Shown here piece by piece: positions 26,567 through 36,058 of a DNA stretch of 64,000 bases. Every line of letters begins with the position of its first letter. Within the stretch, counting starts at the first letter, position 1. The stretch comes from JABDJL01 sp963664065 (GTDB lineage Bacteria; Pseudomonadota; Gammaproteobacteria; Xanthomonadales; SZUA-36). The notes beneath the pieces were generated by a model. That model searched no databases, had not been told where the DNA came from, and saw nothing but the letters and a program-made list of their open reading frames with translations. The DNA lies in NCBI GenBank assembly GCA_963664065.1, contig OY760942.1, positions 2,604,001 through 2,668,000 on the forward strand, in the 5' to 3' direction. A program made the position numbers and the translations under genes.

Positions 26567-27934
26567 TCACTTTTCCGCCGCCTGCAGGGTATTCAAGTAA
26601 GCCACTACGTCATCTATCGCGGAATCGTCTATCAGGGTTCGCGCCATAAAAGCCATTTGCTCACCATAAAAATCCTGCCGGTGGCTACCGCGGATTCCCT
26701 TCTTGAGGTTTTCCAGCTGCGCCGCGACATACCAGTCATTCATGCCAGTGATCCGGGGCGCATTCAGGGACCAGATGCCCTGTCCTTGTTCGCCGTGACA
26801 GGAAACACAGGTGTTAAACAGGTCTTGCCCGCGTGAGGCATCACCGGAAATGGTCACTGGCGTCGGATTGTCGGGGAAGGTATCCATGTAGGCGATGACA
26901 TTATTCATAGCCACCTCATCTGGCAGCATTGCCGCCATGGGCGCCATCTGCTGGCCGTATGTATCATCGGCATGACTGCCCCGTATTCCGAGTTGGAAAT
27001 TGCGTAACTGCTTCTTGACATACCAGCCTTCCTGGCCGGCCAGCTTGGGCGCGTGCATGGCGGGATTTCCTTCACCCTGGGCTCCGTGGCATGCACTGCA
27101 AACGGCATATTGCGCCTGCCCGGTAGTGGCATCACCGGCCTGGACGGCCAAACGGTCAGCAAATGTGCGCTGTGCAGTCAGCCAGCTGTCAAAATCTTCC
27201 TGGGTATCAACCACCACCCTGCCGCGCATCGTGAAATGTGCAACTCCACATAATTCTTCGCACAAAACAACGAATTCTCCGGTGCGGATCGGTGTCAGCC
27301 ACATGTAGGTCACCATACCCGGCACCAGGTCCATTTTGACCCGGAATTCTGCAACTGCGAAATCATGTAATACATCTTTGGAGCGCAGAAGCAGTTTTAC
27401 CGGTTGGTCCAGTGGGATATGTAACTCGGGGTTCGATATCAGCCGGTCATCCATGCCGAAGGGGTCTTCGGGACCCATTCCAAATGGATTGTCGACATTC
27501 ATTTGCGCAATATCGGTCCTGCCCAGTACGCCGTCCTCGCCCGGAAAACGGTAACTCCAGTGCCACTGCTGGCCTACTACTTCTACTTCGGCGGCATCTT
27601 CCGGAACATCAACAAACCTGGCCCAGACAAACAGGCCAGGCGCCAGCATTGCGGCAACGCCTACGGCAGTGATCAGGGGCAGCCAGAATTCAAGCCGTGA
27701 GTTTTCCGGTTCGTAGTGAGCAGCCTGGCCTTTGTGGTGATTAAACTTGAATATGGCATAGGCCATGAAAAGGTTTACAGGGATAAAGACGGTGCCGGTG
27801 ACCCAGAAGGTGATATTAACCGTGGTATCAATCATGCCCCAATTCGAGGCAATCTCGGTAAATCACCAGGGGCTGGCGAAGTGAAAAATAATGGTGGCGA
27901 TAACCAGCAGAACTAAAACAATTGCAAATCCCAT
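26567..27934 (-). CDS. Cytochrome c oxidase subunit II with two cytochrome c domains, in-frame TGA at codon 24
   Basis: From the ATG at 27835 the frame encodes 422 aa: two membrane helices (about 8-30 and 50-72), the CuA domain (H157, C192, C196, H200, M203), and two C-terminal heme domains (C246-SAC-H250 and C343-VSC-H347). Upstream in the same frame is a further ATG at 27934 with a hydrophobic helix (AIVLVLLVIATIIFHFASPW), then TGA at 27863-27865, then FTEIASNWG running into the 422-aa part. Relatives recalled from this family have a second Trp at the TGA position (SPWWFTP). So the full-length gene would give 455 residues, and a single base change separates it from an open frame. The truncated product keeps both canonical helices and all metal ligands and may still work if translation restarts at 27835, but no good ribosome site precedes that ATG. 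Confidence 0.85.
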
Positions 27935-27978
27935 ACCTTATTCCCGTCAGCGCCGTCAATTTAGTGACGGCTGAGTGT

Positions 27979-28533
27979 TTACCCCTCGACCCGGCGTCGT
28001 TTTCTTCGCTTCAACCCGCTGAAGGGATCGAGAATATGCCGGTCGATTGCCACCAGCCTCGCTTCGGTATGTTTTTCCCGCATCATCTCGCGAATGACAT
28101 CCTCCTGCTCTTTTCCCGCATATATCAGGACTAGGTATTTACCGTCCGCGATGTCGTCATGAAACCTCTTCAGTTTCCTGTTTTCTTTATCAATTCCGGT
28201 CAGTCCGCCCACCCAGGCGCCAAAAAGTGTAAAAACCACAAGTAGCGCAAAATACACCATCCTTGGCGTTTCAGGCCCGAAGGGTTCTAGAAACATCACC
28301 AGTCCTGCAGCGAATACGGCAATGATGAATCCCAGGATCAGGCCGATCAGACCATCCCGGATGATATCCGTGGTTTCCAGGTAATTACTTGAGTGCAAAT
28401 GCTCCCGCTTGAGGCCGGCTTCGTCTTCTGTAATGACATGAAGGAACCAATCCAATACACCCACTTCATGCAGGTCATCAGATATCTGGTGCGTGCTGTC
28501 CAGGCTGGGCGCCAGGTAGTAATAACACTTCAT
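27979..28533 (-). CDS. Conserved membrane protein upstream of the oxidase cluster
   Basis: This 184-aa protein (185 if the preceding ATG is used) has an N-terminal soluble segment, two adjacent hydrophobic helices (about 65-85 and 93-110, with GLIGLILGFIIAVFAAG), and a C-terminal soluble domain ending in a basic tail (KRRKRRR). Its layout resembles DUF1269-type proteins, but a family cannot be fixed by eye. It is the first gene of the minus-strand oxidase operon, 45 bases before the subunit II ATG. The function is unknown. Confidence 0.65.
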   Translation of the reverse strand: MKCYYYLAPSLDSTHQISDDLHEVGVLDWFLHVITEDEAGLKREHLHSSNYLETTDIIRDGLIGLILGFIIAVFAAGLVMFLEPFGPETPRMVYFALLVVFTLFGAWVGGLTGIDKENRKLKRFHDDIADGKYLVLIYAGKEQEDVIREMMREKHTEARLVAIDRHILDPFSGLKRRKRRRVEG

Positions 28534-28852
28534 CATTTTTCCCCGGATTGGGTGTTTGTCTCCTTTAAATATCTCTTTATTTGATTTGCAACATATCCGT
28601 CCGCTGATTTCTCAAGGTGGCTGCAGCGAATTACTTTTCGATAAAGTGGAAACTTCCAAGGCGCGCAGTTTCTCATATTTGAAGGGTCTTTAAAAGTTGA
28701 TGCCTGGGGTTTGTCGCCACACGCTGGAAAGGCCGCCAATATCGCACATCAGGCCTGCTTGAATTTCACGACTTTTTTCTTCGCTCAGCATTTGACTTTC
28801 GGCCTTACAAGGTTGAATCTGTGCCGCTAATCAAACGCTCGGTATTCCAAAC
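28534..28852. other. Divergent intergenic region before oxidase cluster and BNR pseudogene
   Basis: This stretch of about 320 bases lies between the first gene of the oxidase operon (minus strand) and the BNR-repeat pseudogene (plus strand). It should hold the oxidase operon promoter. I see no clear operator, hairpin or small gene in it. Confidence 0.4.
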
Positions 28853-31759
28853 ATGTCTATTACAAATTCCGCTTTAAAAAGCCCCTTTTTCTTCTTGCTC
28901 TTAAGCCTGACCGTTGGTCCCGGCACCACATTGGCAGCCCTGGACGGTGACCTGTTGGAGGGATTGAAGGCCCGCGCCATTGGGCCGGCAGCCATTGGTG
29001 GCCGGATCGCTGCAATCGATGTGGTGCAGAGTGATCCCAACCAGATTGTTGTCGGCGTGGGTACCGGTGGGGTATGGATTTCGAAAAGCGGCGGCCTCAC
29101 CTGGGAGCCGGTATTTGATGACCAGGCAGTCGCCTCAATAGGCGCGATTGCCATTAACCAGGCAAATCCGGACATCATCTAGGTAGGAACCGGAGAGGGA
29201 AATACGCGTAATTCCACGTCCATAGGCGGCGGCATTTACAAGTCCATAGACGGTGGAAAAAACTGGCAGCTGATGGGCCTGGAAAGCAGTGAGCGGATCA
29301 ACCGCATCGCCTTACACCCTACGAATTCAGACATTGCATATGTCGCGGCTCTCGGCAGCTTGTGGAGCCCCAATTCCGAGCGCGGTGTGTTTCGCACGCG
29401 AGACGGCGGGCTGTCCTGGCAGCGTGTGCTTTTTGTCGATGAGACCACCGGCGCGACTGACATCAAGATGGATCCTTCAAACCCGGATAAATTGTTCGCA
29501 GGTATGTGGCAATTCCGCCGCTGGCACTATAATTTCAAATCCGGCGGCCCGGGATCCGGAATGTATGTGACGCTGGACGGGGGTAAGACCTGGACCGAAA
29601 GAACCGAAGAAGATGGCCTGCCAAAGGGTGAACTGGGGCGCATGGCATTCAGTATTCCTGTTGCCAACCCGGATCGGGTATATGCACTGGTAGAGGCAAA
29701 GAAAAGCGCCCTGCTGCGCTCCGATGACGGCGGCCTGCAGGACAATGGATCATGGCGTGGTCCGACCGAGGTTTGGGTACCTGCTGGAATTCGTAATCTG
29801 CATTGGCAGGAAGTCGGCTTTGGCGACGGTTTCGACACCATTCCGGACCCGGAAAATGCCCGCGCGGGTTACGTCATGTCCCAGGGCGGTTTCCTGTTGC
29901 GATATGACCTTGATAAAGGCCTCCAGAAGATGATTCGTCCGGCGCCCCATGACCCGGAGATCGACCTTCGGTTTAACTGGAATGCCGGATTCGAGCAAGA
30001 TCCGTTCGAGCCTGCGACCATTTACTACGGCAGCCAGTTCATGCACAAATCTACCGATCGTGGCCTGAGCTGGTCGGTTCTCAGCGATGATCTGACCAGC
30101 AACGATCCTGAAATGTAGACCTATCGCAACAGTGGCGGACTGACTTCGGATGTCACTGCGGCAGAAAATTACACCAGCATCGTGGCGGTTGCAGCCAGCA
30201 AATTGCAGGAGGGTGTGATCTGGGTTGGCACCGATGACGGCCGTATTCACGTCACCCGGGACGGGGGCAGCAGCTGGTCGCGAATTGATGAACGGTCACG
30301 CGGTGTACCCGCAGGAGCCTGGGTGCCGATGATCGCGCCTTCACCGCATGAAGCGGGTACGGCATTCGTCGTTTTTGATGATCACCGTCGCGGCAATATG
30401 TCCACCTACCTCTACCGGGTTGAGGATTTTGGGCGCCGCTGGGTTCGCTTGTCAGCGGAAGACATGGCCGGCTACACCCTTTCAGTACTGCAGGATTCGG
30501 TTAACCCTGAACTGCTGTTTGCCGGTACGGAATTCGGTTTATTCTTTTCAATCGACGGCGGCGACACCTGGACCAAATTTACCGCCGGCGTGCCAACCGT
30601 TTCGGTAATGGACATGGCCATACAGGAGCGTGAAAACGACCTGGTTCTGGGCACGCACGGTCGTTCCGTATTCGTCATAGACAATTACAGTGCATTACGA
30701 AGTGTATCTGAAGACGATTTTGATGACCGCCTGAAAAACCTGTCAGCGTCACCCGGTCAGCAATATGCGACCACCCCGACCAGTTCAACTCGATTCACCG
30801 GCAACGGGGAGTTCCGCGGCCCCAATGAACCCTACGGTGTGATGCTTACTTTCATAGCCAGTGGCGATGATTTGCCGCACCAGGATGAGGACAAGGAGCG
30901 GGCAAGGAAAATCGCCAAACGACAGGCTGCGGATGCCGAAGAAGGATCCGATCACGAGGCGGGGGAAAATTCTGACGAGGGAAAAGACAAACCGCCCAAG
31001 GTCACCATCAAGGTCAGTAATTCAGCCGGTGAACTCATTCGCACCTTCAAGCAGGCTGTTCACCAGGGCATTAACCGGGTGACCTGGGGGATGCAAGGTG
31101 ATGGAATTCGCCGTGCGCCGGGTTCCGAAGAGCCTGATCCCGACAATGGTCTTCCACCAGGACCCGAAGTGGTGCCGGGTAATTACAGTTTCGAACTGTC
31201 GCTGGGCGACGTTAGCGGTTCGATTGATGCGGCCGTGATTGCAGATCCGCGCTATCACATCAGCCAGGAGGAACTTCAGGTCAACTACCAGGCCCGCAAG
31301 GACCTGCTGCAATTAAGTGAAGCCTCCGTGACTGCACTGGAGCGAATTGACCGTGCCCGCAATGATGTAGCAACGATTACCACCCTGATCGGCAATCAAC
31401 CAGATGCTGAGGAAGATGATTCACTCAAAGACCTCAAAAAACAGGCAGCTGAGGTCAAGAAAGGCCTGGACGATCTGGAAAAACGATTCAGAACACCGGA
31501 ACAGACCAAGGGAATTATCTTTGACGATGACCAGGTTTCAAGTCACATCAACATGGCACGATTTTATGTTGGCTCTGCCAGCCATGCTCCAAGTCCGACC
31601 GCAGAGGTGTATGTCACCAGGGCGCGCTCAGCGCTTGAGGAAGCACTGCTGTTGGTGAATGACTACATGAGTAATGAGGTGGCGGCTTTGAGCACATCGA
31701 TAAATGAGGCCGGAATCAGCTTGCTTCAGGCTTCCGATCCGGTCTATATGCCGGAATAA
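28853..31759 (+). pseudogene. VPS10/BNR-repeat exported protein with two in-frame TAG codons and an internal deletion
   Basis: Three open segments in one frame together read as one BNR/sortilin-type beta-propeller protein: signal peptide (residues 1-28), propeller blades with SxDGGxxW motifs, and a C-terminal domain ending YMPE. A TAG at 29180-29182 stands where the family has Tyr (PDII-VGTGEGN) and a second TAG at 30116-30118 stands where Gln or Lys is expected (NDPEM-TYRNSGGLT). Near 29728-29735 the text jumps from LLRSDDGG to LQDNGSWRG, missing the middle blades that family members have there, with the frame kept. Total length is 969 codons, shorter than the usual thousand or more. The gene is best read as a pseudogene. 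Confidence 0.8.
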
Positions 31760-31869
31760 ATGAGCAAAATGGGCCAACCTTGGCCCATTTGCATGTCGCT
31801 TCGCAAAGACGTGGCTTTGCTCCACTCCTGCGCTGCGCTGTCGCTTGCGTTGGCGCATCCGTGCGCTAA
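31759..31869 (+). repeat. Dispersed intergenic repeat, copy 1
   Basis: A hairpin (AATGGGCCA/TGGCCCATT, 31768-31776 and 31781-31789) is followed by a roughly 80-base tail that aligns with the tail of a second copy at 39591-39702: both read AATGAGCA, hairpin, TGCATG, ACGTGG-TTTG and CATCCGTG in the same order and spacing. This copy lies between two convergent gene ends, where the hairpin may act as a terminator. Confidence 0.6.
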
Positions 31870-31873
31870 ACAT

Positions 31874-32461
31874 TCATTTCATACCGAGTTTGCGGCCTTG
31901 TTCCAGCAGCGATATGGATTCCCGAATCCGGCGCCGCCGGGTGAATTCCTGCTTTGCTTCATTGATCCACAGGATAAACTGCTTTTTTTGCGCTTCGGTC
32001 AGCTTTTCAAAATACACCCTGGCTGCATGGCTTTTTGCCAATGACTGTGCAAATTCGGGTGAAAGGTCCTCACTTAGCTGCGGACAATCATCCGCATCCC
32101 ACAAGCTGGATGCTTTAGCTGCTTCCACACAGGCCATTCCCGGTTCCGCCATCAGGCCACGCTTGAGCAAGTCGGCCACCCGCTTCCGGTTGGATTCCGA
32201 CCAGCGGCTTCGGGTTTTCCGGGGTGTAAACTTGCGTGCGAATTTTTCTTCATCCAGTTTTTTGATCAGGCTGTCCACCCAGCCAAAACACAAGGCCTCT
32301 TCGACTGATTCGTTGTATTCAAGCGTTGGCTTTCCGGTGTGCTGCTTGTAGTAGACCAGCCAGACGCCGTCAGCTTCAACATCGTAATTTTTGGCCAGCC
32401 ATTGCCGCCAGGCTTTGCGATCCTTTACGTTTAGCGTATTGACTTCCAGAAAACTGCTCAC
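31874..32461 (-). CDS. YdeI/OmpD-associated family protein
   Basis: The 195-aa protein resembles the YdeI family (bacteriocin-protection, DUF1801-related fold), with the motifs KAWRQWLAKNYDVEADGVWLVYYK, CFGWVDSLIKKLDEEK and TPRKTRSRWSESN followed by a Lys/Arg-rich C-terminus. The GTG at 32461 is chosen because it overlaps the stop of the upstream cytochrome gene (GTGA). Its role is poorly known; members have been linked to envelope stress and resistance to cationic compounds. Confidence 0.75.
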   Translation of the reverse strand: MSSFLEVNTLNVKDRKAWRQWLAKNYDVEADGVWLVYYKQHTGKPTLEYNESVEEALCFGWVDSLIKKLDEEKFARKFTPRKTRSRWSESNRKRVADLLKRGLMAEPGMACVEAAKASSLWDADDCPQLSEDLSPEFAQSLAKSHAARVYFEKLTEAQKKQFILWINEAKQEFTRRRRIRESISLLEQGRKLGMK

Positions 32462-33027
32462 TGGATATCCTCTTCCAGAATTGTGCGTTTTTTGCCATGA
32501 ATCATAGACATGAGAAGGTTTTCCCGTTCCTGCAGGGAGGTCAAAATGACACCCGCGATATGCAGGCCGACACAAACCAACAGGATATTGGTCAGGATCC
32601 TGTGCACGGTTTCAACCCATTCAACACCCCAATAATAATCGGTTGTGTATAGCCAGCCGGATGCACAGACCAGGAATACCAGGCTTAATAAAATCAGGGT
32701 CATCCATCCGCCCAGTGGATTGTGACCAAGATACTTTTTGCGGCTCCCGGAGATCAGTGAGCGGACATAGTCCAGTGTATCCGCCGGGGAACTCGCAAAT
32801 TGCCTGAACCGTGCGTAACGGCTCCCGACAAACCCCCATAAAACCCTGAATAACACCACCACAAGTGCGCCATATCCCAGCCAGCCATGCGTGGCGCCAA
32901 ATCCATGACGCGTAAACCAGGCCGCAGCAACAGAGCCCAGTAACAGCCAGTGTCCAATTCGTACCGGGATATCCCAAACCCTGGTCCGTGACGCACCGGG
33001 TTTAAATTGTTGATGAGTGCTCTTCAG
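32458..33027 (-). CDS. Cytochrome b561-type membrane protein, non-canonical start
   Basis: The protein is a four-helix cytochrome b561 of the bacterial Ni/Fe-hydrogenase-b type. The sequence RVWDIPVRIGHWLLLGSVAA opens the first helix, and candidate heme His ligands are those in GHW, TRH or THGW, ETVHRI and VGLHIAG. No ATG, GTG or TTG occurs in frame before the first helix; the first canonical start (GTG at 32862) would delete helix 1. The CTG at 33027 or an ATT at 33036 gives the usual N-terminus of about 15 residues. The gene follows a PepSY gene closely, an arrangement typical of membrane electron-transfer or ferric-reductase-like units. Confidence 0.75.
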   Translation of the reverse strand: MKSTHQQFKPGASRTRVWDIPVRIGHWLLLGSVAAAWFTRHGFGATHGWLGYGALVVVLFRVLWGFVGSRYARFRQFASSPADTLDYVRSLISGSRKKYLGHNPLGGWMTLILLSLVFLVCASGWLYTTDYYWGVEWVETVHRILTNILLVCVGLHIAGVILTSLQERENLLMSMIHGKKRTILEEDIQ

Positions 33028-33031
33028 TAGC

Positions 33032-33310
33032 TCAATGTTCTTCGGTGGCTACGGGTTCAAGGCTGACAGGATGGAAATAAGCCTCTACCCGTTCTTCGTT
33101 CTCGTTTAAGGCATAGACCTCGTAACATCCGCCATCAACCTTGATTCTACGGATGGTCCAGCCTTTCTCTTCCAATTGTGCCTGGAGCGATTCTTTGGGC
33201 TGCCAGCTTTCTTCGGGCCCCGAATCACAGGTAGCCAGCCCGGTAGCCAGGGCCAGTCCGGAAAACATCATTCCGGCACTCAATGCCAGCAAGCCAGGTA
33301 ACTTTTTCAT
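33032..33310 (-). CDS. PepSY-domain exported protein
   Basis: This 92-aa protein has a signal peptide (residues 1-23, ending LALATG) and one small PepSY-like domain with the motif GWTIRRIKVDGGCYEVYALNENEERVEAYF. GGAGAAAAA precedes the ATG at 33310. It is followed directly by the cytochrome b561 gene. PepSY proteins of this size often accompany periplasmic or membrane redox systems. Confidence 0.8.
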   Translation of the reverse strand: MKKLPGLLALSAGMMFSGLALATGLATCDSGPEESWQPKESLQAQLEEKGWTIRRIKVDGGCYEVYALNENEERVEAYFHPVSLEPVATEEH

Positions 33311-33442
33311 TTTTTCTCCTTCAATTATTTTTCCAGTACATACAGTTGCCAAAGATCTTTTCGGGTCATGTGCAGAAACGGCTTCATGGCCAACAACCCT
33401 GTTTTGCCAATACTGCCCTCAAGAAAGCTGAGTTCTTCGAAC

Positions 33443-34249
33443 TTATTCTTTGGTGCGCTCACCAATGGGCGTATCCAGGCCGTTTTCACGCATCATCAGA
33501 ACGCCCTTGGCACGCAGCGCCAGTTCCGTGTAAAGCCTGAGATAACAAAGCATATCAACGACAACCGGGCCTTCAAACTTCTGACGAAGATCGTGCAGGA
33601 AACGGCCGATCTTGTACTCTGCAAATTCCCCTGAACCAATCTGCTCAAGCAGCAATGCATCTTCATCAAAGTCCAGTTCCAGCCATTCGTGCATATGACC
33701 AGCGCTTTGGCGGAACACCAGGAACAGGATCGGTGGCCATATGAAAAGGATTATGAGGGTCTGTTCAATGGGGTTGACTGGAAAATGATTATAAAGGGAA
33801 TGTAGTGACATGGCAGCCACCAGCCCAGGTACATAAAGCAGCGGATTGATCTTCATATTCCGTTCGGTGAGCGTCTGGGAAAGTATTCCGAATATCGCCG
33901 TCACACCACCGTGCATGATGGCCGTGCCAAAACCACGCACAATCCATACCGCCATATTTGCGTCCGGAATTTTGGAAAGGTAGTAGAAGTTTTCTGCCAC
34001 AGCAAAGCCTGCACCCACAGCAAAACCCATAATCGCGCTATCCACCAGGAATCCAATTCGGTTGGTGCGAAAAAGAAAAATTAAGACGATTGCTTTTAAG
34101 CTTTCCTCGACTATGGGTGCCACGTAGCGGGAGTAATAACCGAAATTTATATCCAGCATGCCTGCAACAAATCCATTGGCAAAGTAACTGGCTATCAGCA
34201 TCGAGGCACCGACAAGGATTACTGCCAGAACCGTTTTTAAACCGACCAG
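33443..34249 (-). pseudogene. PrsW-family intramembrane protease, 5' end cut off by IS element
   Basis: The open frame continues without a stop up to the IS boundary at 34249, where it still reads as a membrane helix (LVGLKTVLAVILVGASMLIA). PrsW features are visible: EESLKAIV near the second helix, AGFAVAENFYYL, HGGVTAIFG and HSLYNHF. The N-terminal helices are missing. The first internal ATG at 34201 would give 252 aa. PrsW proteases cleave anti-sigma factors or other membrane substrates; this copy is most likely inactive. The missing front part is not found on the other side of the IS or near the second IS copy. Confidence 0.8.
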
Positions 34250-34338
34250 TGTGTGACGTCAGCCCATATGGGGCCAATCAACTGCTTTAACTAAGAGACA
34301 CTTCTGCTATTTTTAACCTGAAGCAGAGGAGTCTCAAT

Positions 34339-34677
34339 ATGAGCATGTCAAACACCACCAAACGGGTCAAGGAGATCCGCCGCAATACCCGTCGCAAGTT
34401 CTCGTCAGAGGAAAAGATCCGTATCGTACTGGATGGATTGCGCGGTGAAAGCTCGATCGCTGAACTGTGTCGCCAGGAAGGTATTAACAACAATCTGTAT
34501 TACCGCTGGAGCAAGGATTTTCTGGAGGCCGGTAAAAAGCGCCTGTCAGGAGATACCGTCAGAGAAGCCAACAGCGATGAAGTGGTTGGTCTCAGAAAAG
34601 AAAATACCACCCTCAAGCAAGCGGTTGCCGAACTGTACCTGCGCAATGACTGGCTTAAAAAAAGTCTCACTGGGTAG
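34339..34677 (+). CDS. IS3-family transposase OrfA (copy 1)
   Basis: The 112-aa protein has a helix-turn-helix (FSSEEKIRIVLDG to NNNLYYRWSKDF) and a C-terminal leucine-zipper-like coiled coil (LRKENTTLKQAVAELYLRN), typical for OrfA of IS3 elements. It binds the terminal repeats and, through frameshifting, forms the N-terminal part of the OrfAB transposase. Confidence 0.93.
   Translation: MSMSNTTKRVKEIRRNTRRKFSSEEKIRIVLDGLRGESSIAELCRQEGINNNLYYRWSKDFLEAGKKRLSGDTVREANSDEVVGLRKENTTLKQAVAELYLRNDWLKKSLTG
34657..34663 (+). other. A7 slippery site for -1 frameshifting between orfA and orfB
   Basis: A run of seven A lies 14 bases before the orfA stop, read as AAA-AAA-AGT. Slipping back by one base enters a frame that is open through the orfA stop and continues into orfB, giving one OrfAB protein. 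IS3-family transposases are commonly made by -1 frameshifting at A-rich sites. The equivalent site in copy 2 is 56795-56801. Confidence 0.7.
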
Positions 34678-34700
34678 GGTGTGACATTGGACGAAGACTG

Positions 34701-35678
34701 ATGTACAGCGCATCTGAAAAGCTGGCCATTATCCGCCTGGTGGAAGACTCGGAGTTATCCGTGCGCAGGACTCTGGTCGAGATCAACGTCAGTCGCAGCA
34801 GTTTCTACCGTTGGTATCAGGCTTATGAACGCGATGGCCCTGATGGCTTGCAGAACCACAGCAGGGCATCACGTCAGCACTGGAACAAGATCCCCGAGTC
34901 GGTACGGGAACTGGTTGTTGATGTGGCCCTGGAACAACCGGAGCTGACACCCCGGGAACTGGCCTGGCATCTTACTGATACCCATGAGTACTTTATCTCG
35001 GAGTCCAGTGTCTATCGCATCCTCAAGGCCCATGACCTGGTTACCAGCCCACAGTTCATAGTGATGAGCGCAGCCGATGCGTTCCAGCATCCGACACGGC
35101 GTGTACATGAACTGTGGCAGACAGACTTTACCTACTTCCGGGTGGTGGGCTGGGGCTGGTACTTCCTGTCGACGATCCTGGATGACTATTCCCGTTACAT
35201 CATCAGCTGGCGGTTGACGACCACGATGGCGGCGCATGATGTCACCGATACTCTGGAAGATGCTCTGAAAGCCACAGGGCTCACCGAAGTCAGGGTGCAT
35301 CACAAGCCCAGGTTACTGTCTGACAACGGCCCCTGCTATATCTCAAAAGAACTCAGGGAATGGTTGCAGGATCAAGACATGAAGCACACCCGGGGAGCAC
35401 CGTACCACCCGATGACCCAGGGCAAGATCGAACGCTACCACCGTTCGATGAAAAACGTGGTCAAGCTGGAGAATTATTACTTCCCGTGGGAACTGGAAAG
35501 TGCCATTGCTCAGTGGGTGGCTCATTACAACCATGAGCGGTATCACGAATCACTGGATAACGTGACGCCGGCTGATGTGTATAACGGAAGAAGAAACGAC
35601 ATCCTGGACCGACGGTCAATGATCAAAGCCAGAACGTTAACGCAAAGGAAAATACAAAACCTGCGGTTAGCAGGCTAG
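34701..35678 (+). CDS. IS3-family transposase OrfB with DDE integrase core (copy 1)
   Basis: The 325-aa protein has an N-terminal HTH (LVEINVSRSSFYRWYQAY) and an rve integrase core. The catalytic triad is the Asp in ELWQTDFTYF, the Asp in LLSDNGPCY and the Glu in GKIERYHRSMKN. It is separated from orfA by 23 bases but is in the -1 frame with no stop between the slippery site and its ATG. It is intact and probably still able to move the element. Confidence 0.93.
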   Translation: MYSASEKLAIIRLVEDSELSVRRTLVEINVSRSSFYRWYQAYERDGPDGLQNHSRASRQHWNKIPESVRELVVDVALEQPELTPRELAWHLTDTHEYFISESSVYRILKAHDLVTSPQFIVMSAADAFQHPTRRVHELWQTDFTYFRVVGWGWYFLSTILDDYSRYIISWRLTTTMAAHDVTDTLEDALKATGLTEVRVHHKPRLLSDNGPCYISKELREWLQDQDMKHTRGAPYHPMTQGKIERYHRSMKNVVKLENYYFPWELESAIAQWVAHYNHERYHESLDNVTPADVYNGRRNDILDRRSMIKARTLTQRKIQNLRLAG

Positions 35679-35753
35679 ACTGGAGAAAGTACGGGCAGAA
35701 AAGTGTCTCTTAGAAAAAGGCTCAAGTGGTCCCATATGCTCTGACGACGTACA

Positions 35754-35951
35754 CTCATGTGGCGACATTTGAATCAGGATGTCCTGGTTCGACTCAACAT
35801 TATAGGTCACCATGTTGACGAACAACTCTTCAGCGGCAAGATCGACCACGTATCTTAAGGACGGGTCGATATCGTTCTCGTTGAAAAACCGATTTGTCAG
35901 CGCAACAATTTCCTTCAGTTCATCAAAACTTCTTTTGAATTTCCTGTCCAT
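35754..35951 (-). pseudogene. RsbW-like anti-sigma serine kinase, 3' end cut off by IS element
   Basis: The first 66 residues of an RsbW/HATPase_c-type protein are present, including the N-box-like DLAAEELFVNMVTYN. The frame then runs into the IS and ends within it. The nucleotide-binding glycine loops that should follow are missing. It lies downstream of the GAF-SpoIIE phosphatase gene on the same strand, so it was probably part of a partner-switching module that controls a sigma factor; the module is now broken. Confidence 0.75.
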
Positions 35952-36058
35952 TTCCTCAACCGTGAAAAAAGATCAGCACATCAACGACCTGCCGCGATAG
36001 GCTAGTTTAAATCAGATAGCCCTGATTTTGGGATTTTCGAAATATCAAGATACCTACG

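Larger units (their letters stand above)
34250..35753 (+). mobile_element. IS3-family insertion sequence, copy 1 (1504 bp)
   Basis: The element is bounded by imperfect terminal inverted repeats starting TGTGTGACGTCAG (left) and, on the opposite strand, TGTACGTCGTCAG (right), both continuing into ATATGGG. A second, inner inverted repeat (CTAAGAGACACTT) is found at both ends. The boundaries come from comparison with the inverted copy at 55705-57208, which has the same 1504-bp length and differs at only a few positions (34467 and two near 35687 were noticed). Unlike copy 2, this copy has no target-site duplication and joins two unrelated gene fragments, which points to deletion or rearrangement at the IS. 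Confidence 0.9.
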
